DNA from: Aquimarina mytili
Lineage (GTDB): Bacteria; Bacteroidota; Bacteroidia; Flavobacteriales; Flavobacteriaceae
Direction: 5' to 3'
Assembly (NCBI RefSeq): GCF_016735115.1
Contig: NZ_JAERQJ010000008.1
Span: 124,001 to 188,000 of the forward strand
DNA length: 64,000 nucleotides
Below are positions 55,318 through 64,000 of this stretch, piece by piece. Each line of letters starts with the position of its first letter. The first letter of the stretch is position 1. The notes beneath the pieces were generated by a model. It was given only the letters and a program-made list of their open reading frames with translations, was not told the DNA's origin and ran no database searches. The position numbers and the translations under genes are program-made.

Positions 55318-56631
55318 TTATAGATCAAAACCAATATTTACATTAAGTTTATTGGCTATAAGCTTATTAATTCTACTTTTTAACTGTGGTATTTTTACAC
55401 TTTCTAATACATTATTTGCAAAGGCATACATCATCAAAGCTCTGGCTTCTTTCTCTCCAATACCACGTGATCTCATATAAAACAATGCATTTTCATCCAG
55501 CTGCCCAATAGTACAACCATGAGAACACTTAACATCATCAGCAAAAATTTCTAATTGAGGTTTTGAGTTAATAGTAGCTTTGTCACTTAACAGGATATTA
55601 TTATTAGACTGAAATGCATTTGTTTTTTGCGCTTCTTTGTTTACAATGATTTTTCCATTAAAAACGCCAGTTGCCTTTTCATCAAAAATACCTTTATAAT
55701 CCTGATGGCTTTCACAATTTGGGGCCGTATGATGCACAAGTGTGTTGTGATCAACATGTTGTTTCCCTTCAATAATTGTTATTCCATTCAAAATAGAGTC
55801 TATACCCTCTCCTTGTTGAAAGAAATTTAAATTATTTCTTGTTACATTTCCTCCAAAGGCAAAAGTATGAACTGATGCTACACTTTGGGCTTGTTGTTGT
55901 ATATAAGTATTATCGATAAGCGAAGCATGCTCGTTATCATTCTGGATTTTGTAATAATCTACGACCGCTCTCTTGTCTACAAAAATCTCGGTAACAGAGT
56001 TTGTCAACACTGGATTATCGGTAAGACTCTGATGGCGTTCGATAATCTGCACATGCGAATTTTCTTCTACAATAATCAGGTTACGTGGCTGTAACATCTG
56101 AGCTGATTCTTTTCCTGTAGAAAAATGAATAATCTGTATAGGCTTATCGGCAAGACGGTTTTTTGGTATATAGATATACGCTCCTTCTTTTGAAAAAGCT
56201 GTATTCAAAGAGGTAAGTCCATCCTGACGAGCCGTTTTATTAAAATAATTGTCTATTAAAGATTTGTATTTATCATGACTTAATGCAGACGACATAAGAC
56301 ATACATCCATCTTATCATGAGTGGTCTCAGACAAGTGAGATGAATACTTACCATCAATAAAAACAATCTTATAAGTGTCTAAATCATGAAGAAAGAATTT
56401 TTTTATATCCTTAAATTCTAATGCATTTTCTTCTTTTGGAAAAATACTATAATCATGCTTTAAGACGGCATTTAGGGAAGTATATTTCCAGGCTTCTTCT
56501 TTTTTGGTAGGAAAACCTTTTTCTTCAAAAACTTTGATGGCCTGGCTTCTAATATCATGTACAGGAGCATCTACATCAACTGTATTTTCAAAGGCCAAAA
56601 AAGAGGATATTAATTTATCTTTCAATTCCAT
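55318..56631 (-). CDS. sufD: Fe-S cluster assembly protein SufD
   Basis: A 437-residue protein. N-terminal helical part (FPTKKEEAWKYTSLNAVLKH) and the right-handed beta-helix core typical of SufB/SufD (NDNEHASLIDNTYIQQQAQS and later HGCTIGQLDENALFYMRSRG). It forms the SufBC2D scaffold with SufB and SufC. Downstream gene of the operon. Confidence 0.93.
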   Translation of the reverse strand: MELKDKLISSFLAFENTVDVDAPVHDIRSQAIKVFEEKGFPTKKEEAWKYTSLNAVLKHDYSIFPKEENALEFKDIKKFFLHDLDTYKIVFIDGKYSSHLSETTHDKMDVCLMSSALSHDKYKSLIDNYFNKTARQDGLTSLNTAFSKEGAYIYIPKNRLADKPIQIIHFSTGKESAQMLQPRNLIIVEENSHVQIIERHQSLTDNPVLTNSVTEIFVDKRAVVDYYKIQNDNEHASLIDNTYIQQQAQSVASVHTFAFGGNVTRNNLNFFQQGEGIDSILNGITIIEGKQHVDHNTLVHHTAPNCESHQDYKGIFDEKATGVFNGKIIVNKEAQKTNAFQSNNNILLSDKATINSKPQLEIFADDVKCSHGCTIGQLDENALFYMRSRGIGEKEARALMMYAFANNVLESVKIPQLKSRINKLIANKLNVNIGFDL

Positions 56632-56711
56632 TTCTTAGGTATTTGTTGATCGTTGTTCGTTGATTATATTATGTTTCGATAAACAATCAATCATTAACGA
56701 TAAACCAAAAT

Positions 56712-57464
56712 TTATGCGTTTATCTCTTCTTTAATCCAATCGTATCCTTTTTCTTCTAACTCAAGAGCTAGTTCTTTGGTCCCAGATTTCACAATTTTAC
56801 CATCATATAAAACATGTACAAAATCAGGAACGATATAATCTAATAATCTTTGATAATGTGTAATAACGACAATAGCATTGTCTTGGCCTTTTAGCTTATT
56901 TACTCCATTAGCAACAATTCTTAAGGCGTCGATATCGAGTCCAGAATCTGTTTCATCCAGAATAGCCAATTTGGGCTCCATCATAGCCATCTGAAAGATT
57001 TCATTTCTCTTTTTTTCACCTCCAGAAAATCCTTCATTCAGTGAACGGGACAGGAATTTACGATCAATCTCTAAAAGCTCTGATTTCTCACGAATTTTTT
57101 TCAGCATATCCTTAGCAGGCATTTCTTCTAGACCTTGCGCTTTTCTGGTTTCGTTGATAGCCGTTTTCATGAAATTGGTTACCGTTACCCCTGGAATTTC
57201 AACTGGATATTGAAACGAAAGAAAAACGCCTTTATGAGCGCGTTCTTCTGCTGCCAATTCTTCTATATCTTCTCCATCTAGATGAATTCCTCCGCTTGTA
57301 ACCTCATACTCTTCTTTACCTGCAATAATATTTGCTAATGTACTTTTACCTGCTCCATTAGGTCCCATTATAGCATGAATCTCTCCTGCTTTAACATTTA
57401 AGTTAAGACCTTTTAGAATTTCTTTATCTTCTACACTAGCGTGTAAATCCTTTATTTCTAACAT
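56712..57464 (-). CDS. sufC: Fe-S cluster assembly ATPase SufC
   Basis: A 250-residue protein from ATG 57464 (MLEIKDLHASVEDKE). ABC ATPase with Walker A GPNGAGKST, Q-loop FQYP, signature LNEGFSGGEKKRNEI and Walker B AILDETDSGLD. It drives the SufBCD complex. Between the small lipoprotein gene and sufD. Confidence 0.95.
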   Translation of the reverse strand: MLEIKDLHASVEDKEILKGLNLNVKAGEIHAIMGPNGAGKSTLANIIAGKEEYEVTSGGIHLDGEDIEELAAEERAHKGVFLSFQYPVEIPGVTVTNFMKTAINETRKAQGLEEMPAKDMLKKIREKSELLEIDRKFLSRSLNEGFSGGEKKRNEIFQMAMMEPKLAILDETDSGLDIDALRIVANGVNKLKGQDNAIVVITHYQRLLDYIVPDFVHVLYDGKIVKSGTKELALELEEKGYDWIKEEINA

Positions 57465-57509
57465 GCTACACAATTCTTTTATCTCTACGTATTGAGATAT
57501 ATTTATCTA

Positions 57510-57911
57510 TTATTCTTCTTTTTCTTTATTTTGATTTTCATCGGAGTTTTCTTCGGTATCTGAAGACTTAATTTTAGTGGGCAGTTCAGATGTCGGTGCA
57601 CTAACTCCTATGATTTCTTTTATTTCCACGATTTCTTCCCACCCTTGTTCTGGATTAGGTTTTATAATTCCTTTTATAACTACAGGAACCATATCATATT
57701 CTTCCCGCTGCAAAGGGGATACTTTCTTGGCTAACTCGCGAGTAATTTCGTCAATTACAACTCCATAAATGAAGTCTTTCCCTTTTATAACCGCCGCATC
57801 ATCAATAAGAATAAATTCACCTCGAATTAGGTTGGGGTCATCGTTTTTGTTTTCGGTTTTACAACAAAAAAGTATAAGGCTTAGGGCAATGAGAAGAAGT
57901 GGTTGTTTCAT
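57510..57911 (-). CDS. Small lipoprotein inserted between sufB and sufC
   Basis: A 133-residue protein with lipobox ILFC-C, then a short beta-rich segment (GEFILIDDAAVIKGKDFIYGVV and YDMVPVVIKGIIKPN) and an acidic Glu/Asp/Lys-rich tail. No known family. It lies 25 bases downstream of sufB and 45 upstream of sufC on the same strand, so it is transcribed with the Fe-S machinery, although an exported protein has no obvious task there. Confidence 0.6.
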   Translation of the reverse strand: MKQPLLLIALSLILFCCKTENKNDDPNLIRGEFILIDDAAVIKGKDFIYGVVIDEITRELAKKVSPLQREEYDMVPVVIKGIIKPNPEQGWEEIVEIKEIIGVSAPTSELPTKIKSSDTEENSDENQNKEKEE

Positions 57912-57936
57912 TAATGTTGATTTGATGTTTATTTAG

Positions 57937-59382
57937 TTATCCAACAGAACCTTCAAGAGAAATTTCCAAAAGTTTTTGGGCTTCAACAGCAAACTCCATA
58001 GGCAATTTATTCAACACTTCTTTACTAAAACCATTAACAATTAAAGCAATAGCCTTTTCAGTATCTATACCGCGTTGGTTACAGTAAAAAATTTGATCTT
58101 CACCTATTTTACTTGTTGTAGCTTCATGTTCTATTTGAGCAGTTTTATTCTTTGCTTCTATATAAGGAAACGTATGAGCTCCGCATTCATTGCCCATTAA
58201 CAGCGAATCACATTGTGAAAAATTACGTGCATTAGTTGCTCTACTGTTTATTTGTACCAATCCTCTATAGCTATTTTGTGATTTCCCAGCAGAAATACCT
58301 TTAGAAATGATAGTACTTTTGGTGTTTTTGCCCAGGTGTATCATTTTTGTACCTGTATCTGCTTGCTGAAAATTATTAGTCACTGCAATTGAATAAAATT
58401 CTCCAACAGAATGATCACCTTTAAGCACACATGAAGGATATTTCCAAGTTACTGCGGATCCTGTTTCTACTTGTGTCCAGGAGATTTTAGCATTGGTTTC
58501 ACAAATTCCACGTTTCGTTACAAAATTATACACTCCACCTTTTCCTTCAGCATTACCTGGATACCAGTTTTGTACTGTAGAATATTTTATCTCTGCGTCA
58601 TCCAACGCTATCAATTCTACAACTGCTGCATGCAATTGATTTTCATCACGAGATGGTGCAGTACACCCTTCTAGATAACTTACATAACTGCCTTGATCAG
58701 CAATTACCAGTGTACGCTCAAACTGACCTGTACCTGCTTGATTAATTCTAAAATACGTTGAAAGCTCCATCGGGCAGCGTACTCCTTTCGGAATATAACA
58801 AAAAGAACCGTCGCTAAATACTGCAGAATTTAATGCAGCATAAAAATTATCTTTCTGTGGAACTACAGAACCTATATATTTTTTAACCAATTCCGGATGT
58901 TCCTGAATGGCCTCAGAAATAGAGCAGAAAATAATTCCTTTCTCGGCTAGTGTTTCTTTAAAAGTTGTAGCTACAGAAACAGAATCCATTACGATATCCA
59001 CTGCAACTCCAGCCAATTTCTTTTGTTCTTCCAAAGAAATTCCAAGTTTTTCAAAAGTTTCTAATAGCTCTGGATCTACTTCATCAATACTATTGTATTT
59101 TGGTTTTTTATTCGGCGCAGAATAATATGAAATGTTTTGAAAATCAGGCTTTTCATAATTTACATTTGCCCATTCAGGTTCTTCCATCTGTTCCCAGATG
59201 CGAAAAGCTTCTAATCGCCATTCTGTCATCCATTCAGGCTCTTCTTTTTTCTTAGAAATTGCGCGAACTATATCTTCATTAAGACCTACCGGAAAAGTAT
59301 CTGATTCGATATCGGTATAAAATCCATACTCATACTCTTTGGTCTCTAACTCTTTCTTTAAATCGTCTTCAGTATATGCCAT
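57937..59382 (-). CDS. sufB: Fe-S cluster assembly protein SufB
   Basis: A 481-residue protein from ATG 59382 ([13 protein letters not shown]); the longer frame from 59457 overlaps the sufA-like gene and is rejected. Core features: [20 protein letters not shown] region, [43 protein letters not shown] and the conserved C-terminal [17 protein letters not shown]. It is the scaffold on which clusters are built. Confidence 0.95.
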   Translation of the reverse strand: MAYTEDDLKKELETKEYEYGFYTDIESDTFPVGLNEDIVRAISKKKEEPEWMTEWRLEAFRIWEQMEEPEWANVNYEKPDFQNISYYSAPNKKPKYNSIDEVDPELLETFEKLGISLEEQKKLAGVAVDIVMDSVSVATTFKETLAEKGIIFCSISEAIQEHPELVKKYIGSVVPQKDNFYAALNSAVFSDGSFCYIPKGVRCPMELSTYFRINQAGTGQFERTLVIADQGSYVSYLEGCTAPSRDENQLHAAVVELIALDDAEIKYSTVQNWYPGNAEGKGGVYNFVTKRGICETNAKISWTQVETGSAVTWKYPSCVLKGDHSVGEFYSIAVTNNFQQADTGTKMIHLGKNTKSTIISKGISAGKSQNSYRGLVQINSRATNARNFSQCDSLLMGNECGAHTFPYIEAKNKTAQIEHEATTSKIGEDQIFYCNQRGIDTEKAIALIVNGFSKEVLNKLPMEFAVEAQKLLEISLEGSVG

Positions 59383-59426
59383 CTTCTGTGCCCTAAACGT
59401 TAATTTAGGATCTCTTTTTTTATCAA

Positions 59427-59756
59427 TTAAAGGGAAAAACTTTCTCCGCAACCACAAGTTCTACTAGCGTTGGGGTTATTAAATACAAAACCAGTACCGT
59501 TTAAACCACCCGAATACTCTAAAGTTGTTCCAATGAGGTACAAGAAACTTTTCTTATCGACGATGATTTTTACACCATTATCTTCAAAGACTTTATCTCC
59601 TTCTTCTTGCGTTTTGTCAAACTTTAGGTCATAAGATAAGCCAGAGCATCCTCCACTTTTTACACCTACCCTTACATAATCGGTAGTGGCATTATATCCA
59701 TCTTCGCTCATCAATTCGACGACCTTATTTTTAGCTATGTCTGATACCTTAATCAT
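59427..59756 (-). CDS. sufA: A-type Fe-S carrier (SufA/IscA-like)
   Basis: A 109-residue protein. Cys37 in GGCSGLSY and the C-terminal pair Cys101/Cys103 in CGCGESF are the three cluster ligands of the HesB/IscA fold. First gene of the operon, with a promoter just upstream at 59792-59824. Confidence 0.93.
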   Translation of the reverse strand: MIKVSDIAKNKVVELMSEDGYNATTDYVRVGVKSGGCSGLSYDLKFDKTQEEGDKVFEDNGVKIIVDKKSFLYLIGTTLEYSGGLNGTGFVFNNPNASRTCGCGESFSL

Positions 59757-59791
59757 ACTTCTTTATAAATAGATTAATTCTAAATGAAATG

Positions 59792-59824
59792 CAAATATAC
59801 TACATAAGTAGATTTTATACACAA
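59792..59824 (-). promoter_or_regulatory. Promoter of the suf operon (- strand)
   Basis: On the - strand: TTG at the -33 position (59822-59824), 22 bases, then TATATTTG (59792-59799), an exact fit to the Bacteroidetes consensus, about 36 bases before the sufA ATG. Confidence 0.65.
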
Positions 59825-59916
59825 AACCTAACATTAATCTAACATATATCCAAATAGACAAAAGCTATAAAACATATAATGCTGCCCAGAAGCAAGGTCA
59901 ATTGATTACGATCAAT

Positions 59917-59924
59917 TACCTTTG
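59917..59924 (+). promoter_or_regulatory. -7 element (TACCTTTG) right at the thiL start
   Basis: An exact TAnnTTTG match ending five bases before the thiL ATG (59929). The predicted transcription start falls on or within a base or two of the ATG, so the thiL mRNA may be leaderless. Confidence 0.4.
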
Positions 59925-59928
59925 CAAC

Positions 59929-60975
59929 ATGATTGAAGATAAAAATACATCGAAGACACCTATATCTGAATTAGGAGAATTTGGACTTATAAATCATCTA
60001 ACCAAAAACCTTGGAATTAAGCAAAAAACTTCTGATTTCGGAATTGGAGACGATGCTGCAGTTTTAGATTTTAAGAATAAAAAGTGTGTGTTAACCACAG
60101 ATTTACTAATAGAAGGAGTTCATTTTGATCTCGCATATGTACCTTTAAAACATTTGGGTTATAAGGCGGTTATGGTAAATCTTTCTGATGTATATGCCAT
60201 GAATGCTACAGCAAGTCAAATCACTGTTTCTATAGCGGTGTCTAATAGATTTCCGTTAGAAGCACTAGAAGAATTATATGCAGGTATCGAGACTGCAGCA
60301 AAGATTTATAATATTGATGTCGTTGGAGGTGACACCACTTCTTCTACTACGGGGTTGATTATAAGTATTACTGCGATTGGACATGCAAACAAAGAAGATC
60401 TCGTATACCGAAACGGGGCAAATGAGAACGACCTTCTGGTAGTTACTGGTGATTTGGGAGCAGCTTATATGGGATTACAAATTTTAGAAAGAGAAAAACA
60501 AGTGTTTGAAGTAAACCCAAATTCGCAACCAGATCTTGATCAATATACGTATCTTATCGAAAGACAACTTAAGCCTGAAGCGAGAAAAGATATTCCTGAA
60601 CTGCTTAAAGCTCTTGACGTAAAGCCAACGAGTATGATTGATATTAGTGATGGGTTATCTTCTGAAGTAATACATCTATGCACCCAATCTAATGTTGGAG
60701 TAAACTTATACGAAGAAAAAATACCTCTAGATCCGGCAGTAATTTCAGTGTGTGAAGAATTTAAATTGAATAGCACAACAGTTGCACTAAATGGAGGTGA
60801 GGACTATGAGTTGTTATTTACAATAAAGCAAGAAGACTATCCAAAAATTAAAGCAAATCCTAATTTAACTGTAATAGGGCATATTACCGATAAGAAAAGT
60901 GGAATAGGATTAGTTACAAGGGCAAATGAAAAAATACAATTACAAGCTCAAGGCTGGAATCCAATTAAGGAATAA
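59929..60975 (+). CDS. thiL: Thiamine-monophosphate kinase
   Basis: A 348-residue protein from ATG 59929 (MIEDKNTSKTPISELGEFGL); an in-frame ATG 27 bases upstream would start inside the promoter. AIR synthase-like fold: GIGDDAAVLDFKNKKCVLTTD with the Mg-binding Asp residues, NLSDVYAMNA, GGDTTSS, VTGDLGAAYMGLQ and MIDISDGLSSEV. It phosphorylates ThMP to ThDP. Its stop abuts the stop of the convergent gene. Confidence 0.93.
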   Translation: MIEDKNTSKTPISELGEFGLINHLTKNLGIKQKTSDFGIGDDAAVLDFKNKKCVLTTDLLIEGVHFDLAYVPLKHLGYKAVMVNLSDVYAMNATASQITVSIAVSNRFPLEALEELYAGIETAAKIYNIDVVGGDTTSSTTGLIISITAIGHANKEDLVYRNGANENDLLVVTGDLGAAYMGLQILEREKQVFEVNPNSQPDLDQYTYLIERQLKPEARKDIPELLKALDVKPTSMIDISDGLSSEVIHLCTQSNVGVNLYEEKIPLDPAVISVCEEFKLNSTTVALNGGEDYELLFTIKQEDYPKIKANPNLTVIGHITDKKSGIGLVTRANEKIQLQAQGWNPIKE

Positions 60976-61245
60976 TTATGATGCAGCCTGAAATTGAGTT
61001 TTAGCTTTGTTTCTTTCAACTTTTTTTGCATGTACCAAAGCCAAGGCGTTATTTATTTCTTTCAATTTAGGGGTCATTACTTCTAATCGGCCGCGACTAT
61101 TTGTTGTCGCTTGCTCTCCACAATGTGCACAAGTATACTCTTTTATATGATGGGTCACATTTTTTGAAAGAAGGTAATCATGACCAAATAAAGAGCAATA
61201 GATTTTTGAGAAAGAAAAGGCAGTATTCGGGGTAGATTTTTTCAT
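60976..61245 (-). CDS. Small CxxC protein (DUF1660-like)
   Basis: An 89-residue soluble protein with FGHDY near 22, EYTCAHCGEQATTN (one CxxC zinc half-site) and a conserved TPKLKEINNALA tail. The FGHxx...TCxxCG layout resembles DUF1660-type small proteins. It probably binds zinc or nucleic acid. Its stop codon directly abuts the thiL stop. Confidence 0.6.
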   Translation of the reverse strand: MKKSTPNTAFSFSKIYCSLFGHDYLLSKNVTHHIKEYTCAHCGEQATTNSRGRLEVMTPKLKEINNALALVHAKKVERNKAKTQFQAAS

Positions 61246-61443
61246 TTTTTTCTGGGGTATTAGTTCATAGACGAGTGTTAAATGTTCATTATCAATACAA
61301 TAATAATATTTTTTTTACAATCAGCAATGTTTTTGTAAGAAAAATTTGTCTTTTTTACTTATTTTTGAAAGTAAAACCCTTTTTTATGAGTCTTTAGACC
61401 CAAAAAAGTGTATTTCATCTACATTACCTTTGCTTTAATTGTA

Positions 61444-62232
61444 TTATTCTATTGAAATCGTTTCCAAGAATATTTGTAACTCTGATAGAAATTCTTTCTT
61501 ATTTTCTATATAGGACATATGACCTCCATTAAAGGCAATTAGATTGGTTTTGCATAATTCAGATTCTTTAAGATTTTGAACATACTCCAATACAGGATCT
61601 TGCTTACCTGCAAAGATTACTTTGGGAATTTTAAGATGTTTTAAAATAAGGCTTCGATCTTTTCGAATTTTCATTCCTTCTAAAGCAGAAATAATTCCTT
61701 GTAATGAGGTTTTTGCGGCTTGATTTTTAATCCCTGCTATTTCTTTAACGAATTTTGAACGGTTTTCTTCGGCAAATAGATTTGCTATTGCCATACTTGT
61801 ATATGCATTAGGGTTTTTCTTAACTATATCTATAGCTCTGGTACGATTTTCTTTTCGCTCTTTGGTATCAGGAAAAGATGTTGAATTAAGCAATGCTAGC
61901 CCTAAAACTAAACTAGGAAAAAGATCAACAAAAGCCAATGCCGCATATCCGCCCATGGAGTGACCTACTAAAGTAACATTACGGATTTCTAAATGATTCA
62001 AAACAGCCTTTACAGCAATAGCCATATCTTCCATAGCATGAATGTATCCCAAACATTCTGTATCGCCATGGCCCAATAAATCAATAGAAATGCAATAGTA
62101 TTGATTTGAGAGAAGATGCATTGTTTCATCCCACATTGTAGAGTTCTCTAAAAATCCATGCAAAAAAACTATGGGAGTTCCTTTTCCTAAAGTATTATAA
62201 TTTATTTTGATCCCTTTATATGCTAATATCAT
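61444..62232 (-). CDS. Alpha/beta hydrolase
   Basis: A 262-residue protein. HGFLENSTMWDE near 25 (oxyanion loop), nucleophile Ser92 in GHSMGGYAALAF, acid in AGKQDPVLEYV and His in FNGGHMSYIE. No signal peptide, so cytosolic. It resembles 2-succinyl-6-hydroxy-cyclohexadiene carboxylate synthase-like and esterase groups, with no basis to choose. Transcribed alone. Confidence 0.8.
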   Translation of the reverse strand: MILAYKGIKINYNTLGKGTPIVFLHGFLENSTMWDETMHLLSNQYYCISIDLLGHGDTECLGYIHAMEDMAIAVKAVLNHLEIRNVTLVGHSMGGYAALAFVDLFPSLVLGLALLNSTSFPDTKERKENRTRAIDIVKKNPNAYTSMAIANLFAEENRSKFVKEIAGIKNQAAKTSLQGIISALEGMKIRKDRSLILKHLKIPKVIFAGKQDPVLEYVQNLKESELCKTNLIAFNGGHMSYIENKKEFLSELQIFLETISIE

Positions 62233-62415
62233 TTTGAAATTCTATTTTTAGGCACATAAACCTAACTAAATGAAATGAACATCCAGAAATTTTAGCGTGT
62301 TTTTTATGAAGTAACTAAAAAATTTCTTGATATGAGAGCGAATACAATATCAGTTTGTATGCATTCTTAATTTCATTATTAAATCATTGTCAGATAATTA
62401 CTAAAATTTAAACGT

Positions 62416-63693
62416 GTGAAATTTAATAAAGAAACTTTCGTAGCTGGATTTGCATTATTTTCTATGTTTTTTGGTGCAGGAAACCTTATGCTTCCACCTC
62501 TTCTTGGTTTAAAAGCAGGTGATGCTTGGCTTATGGTAACCATAGGGTTTATAATTTCTGCAGTGATCATACCTTTATTAGGAATTATTGCTCATGCAAG
62601 ATTGCAGGGAACAATGCTGGATTTTGCAAAAAAAGTATCTCCTGGGTTTAGTCTTATCTATTGTTTATTAGTATATATTATTTCTATCACATTGCCATCA
62701 CCTAGAACGGCATCTGTAACTCATGAGATGGCGATACAACCATTTTTTGGCACAAGTTCATGGTTAACCAGTAGTGTTTACTTTGCTTTAGTATTACTTT
62801 TTGTAGTTAATCGATCTAAGATCTTGGGACTTCTTGGAAAATTTCTTTCCCCTATCATTTTTATTGTTGTGCTTAGTATTATTTGTATAGGTGTTTTTTC
62901 TACTGACGCACCCATTATTGGTCCTTCAACTTTTCAAACACCTGTCATTAGCGGGTTGTTAGAAGGATACCAAACTTTTGATGCTATCGGAGCCGTTGTC
63001 GTGGGTGGAGTAATTATAATTTCACTAAGGCTTAAAGGTGAGGACAATTTTGAAAAAAATCGCAACCTCATCATAAAATCAGGAATTGTAGCTGGGCTTG
63101 GGCTTTTTATAATTTATGCAGGAATGATTTATAACGGAGCATTATTTAGTGGTGATTTTGAAGGTGATGTGGGTCGAACAGAATTATTATCTGGTTTAAG
63201 CTTGAAAACTCTTGGTAATATTGGAAAAATATTTTTAAGCATATTGGTCGGATTAGCTTGTTTTACTACTGCAGTAGGTATTGTAACAGGTACTGCCGAC
63301 TTTATGAAAGGTGTGTTCGGAGATTCTCAAAAAGTATATCTTATTACTGCTATTATTGGCTGTGTTCTTGGTGTTACAATGGGGCAGTTTGATGTACATT
63401 ATATCATTAACGTTGCTGTGCCTGCGTTAATGCTTATTTACCCGATAACCATCATTTTAATTCTTTTAAATGTTTTACCAGACAGCTTTACCCCTCCTTT
63501 GGTTTTTAAAGCTGTAGTTAGTATAACGATCTTATTTAGTATTCCAGATTTATTGGCATCAATAGGGTTAAAGAATTTTGTTATTCCTATTCTTGACATT
63601 CTTCCTTTTGGTCATTATAGTTTGGCCTGGTTAGTCCCTTCGTTAATTACTCTGGTTCTTATGAATTTTGTTTTAGCAGTAAAAACAAGGTGA
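62416..63693 (+). CDS. brnQ: Branched-chain amino acid:cation symporter (LIVCS)
   Basis: A 425-residue protein starting at GTG 62416 (KFNKETFVAGFALFSMFFGA, the family's conserved first helix with FGAGN). Twelve hydrophobic segments; PSPRTASVTHEMA and FYxGA-like QTFDAIGAVVVG also fit. It imports Leu/Ile/Val with Na+ or H+. It is preceded by 183 bases without clear regulatory motifs. Confidence 0.93.
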   Translation: MKFNKETFVAGFALFSMFFGAGNLMLPPLLGLKAGDAWLMVTIGFIISAVIIPLLGIIAHARLQGTMLDFAKKVSPGFSLIYCLLVYIISITLPSPRTASVTHEMAIQPFFGTSSWLTSSVYFALVLLFVVNRSKILGLLGKFLSPIIFIVVLSIICIGVFSTDAPIIGPSTFQTPVISGLLEGYQTFDAIGAVVVGGVIIISLRLKGEDNFEKNRNLIIKSGIVAGLGLFIIYAGMIYNGALFSGDFEGDVGRTELLSGLSLKTLGNIGKIFLSILVGLACFTTAVGIVTGTADFMKGVFGDSQKVYLITAIIGCVLGVTMGQFDVHYIINVAVPALMLIYPITIILILLNVLPDSFTPPLVFKAVVSITILFSIPDLLASIGLKNFVIPILDILPFGHYSLAWLVPSLITLVLMNFVLAVKTR

Positions 63694-63785
63694 TTTACTG
63701 ATTTTTTGGGGTGATTTCCCCTTTTTCATTGCTCCACTTTTTATTACATTCACACTTTTAAAAACAACCAAACCAATAGAAACGA

Positions 63786-64000
63786 ATGAGGCGAATAGTT
63801 ATACTGCTAGGAATATCTGTTATTTTACTTTCTTGTGCCAATGATGATAATTATGTTCCAATATCCTCTATTGTGGATCAAGAGTTGAAAAACCTCCTCA
63901 TTGATAACTCTAGGGGTAAAGGCCTTTCGTATTTTATATTACCAGGTAGTGATGATTACTCCAAAATACCTCAAGACCCTAAAAATCCTATAACACAATC
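63786..64000 (+). CDS. Lipoprotein, N terminus of a probable cytochrome-c-peroxidase-like protein (cut by window end)
   Basis: An open frame from ATG 63786 to the window edge (71 codons). Lipobox ILLS-C at residue 16-17, then NDDNYVPISSIVDQ and GLSYFILPGSDDYSKIPQDP. The short motif IPQDPKNPIT is typical of the start of diheme cytochrome-c-peroxidase family domains (IPxDPxNPxT). No heme CxxCH is in view, so the call rests on that motif. Confidence 0.45.
   Translation, partial: MRRIVILLGISVILLSCANDDNYVPISSIVDQELKNLLIDNSRGKGLSYFILPGSDDYSKIPQDPKNPITQ

Noticed and set aside
61425..61432. TACCTTTG promoter match on the + strand
   Set aside because: It fits the -7 consensus but faces the 3' end of a - strand gene, with no + strand gene before 62416. 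Probably chance or an antisense start; not enough to annotate.
1..64000. CRISPR array, rRNA or tRNA genes, prophage
   Set aside because: I found no regularly spaced repeats, no rRNA segments, no cloverleaf with a T-loop consensus and no run of phage structural genes.

Overview
The window comes from an AT-rich member of the Bacteroidetes, almost certainly a marine Flavobacteriaceae (Aquimarina-like is my guess). The evidence is a set of lineage-typical families (DUF3078, DUF2480, DUF2306, YARHG, Cys-poor RpmF, the flavobacterial SUF set), lipoproteins with a Cys after Ser/Gly, a type IX secretion C-terminal domain, A-rich start contexts without strong Shine-Dalgarno sites, and promoters that fit the Bacteroidetes -7 consensus TAnnTTTG. 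No rRNA, tRNA, CRISPR array or complete insertion sequence was found.

Positions 1 to about 11,000 are accessory DNA. They open with the decayed 3' end of an IS3-family transposase and a decayed LuxR-type helix-turn-helix fragment. A three-gene cluster follows on the + strand: an aegerolysin/ET79-like protein, a large protein with a probable MACPF-like (perforin-like) region, and a phosphatidylinositol-specific phospholipase C with a novel N-terminal region. None has a Sec signal. This looks like a membrane-damaging toxin system: the aegerolysin plus MACPF pairing is known from fungi and some bacteria, but the added PLC makes an unusual trio. Next come a small membrane protein, a Crp/Fnr regulator with a two-domain SnoaL-like lipoprotein (flanked by two related palindromic elements that look like cassette boundaries), hypothetical genes, a frameshifted coiled-coil membrane gene, a POT-family transporter and a YcxB-like protein.

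Positions 11,000 to 18,300 hold a small HTH protein, an ECF sigma factor with a TPR-containing anti-sigma-like membrane protein, and a divergent 1164-residue TPR-CHAT protein that is probably exported and anchored by its C terminus. Around them are small unknowns and a twin operator-like palindrome.

From 18,300 on the content is mainly core genome: ribE and pdxA (divergent), the DUF177-rpmF-fabH-accB-accC lipid block, an oxidoreductase, mtgA, a Gre-like protein, lipoproteins, recJ, a two-component system with a membrane partner, rsmI, a UDG-family protein, tdk-alr, mscL, asd and a prolyl oligopeptidase. From 45,700 to 59,800 lies the split SUF iron-sulfur locus on the - strand (sufA-sufB-lipoprotein-sufC-sufD, then sufS, then sufE-DUF59-thioesterase-DUF2480). 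It is interrupted by secreted hydrolases: a T9SS-exported alpha/beta hydrolase with a PETase-like motif, an M43 metalloprotease lipoprotein and a class C beta-lactamase-like hydrolase. The right end has thiL, an alpha/beta hydrolase, brnQ and the start of a probable cytochrome-c-peroxidase-like lipoprotein cut by the window edge.
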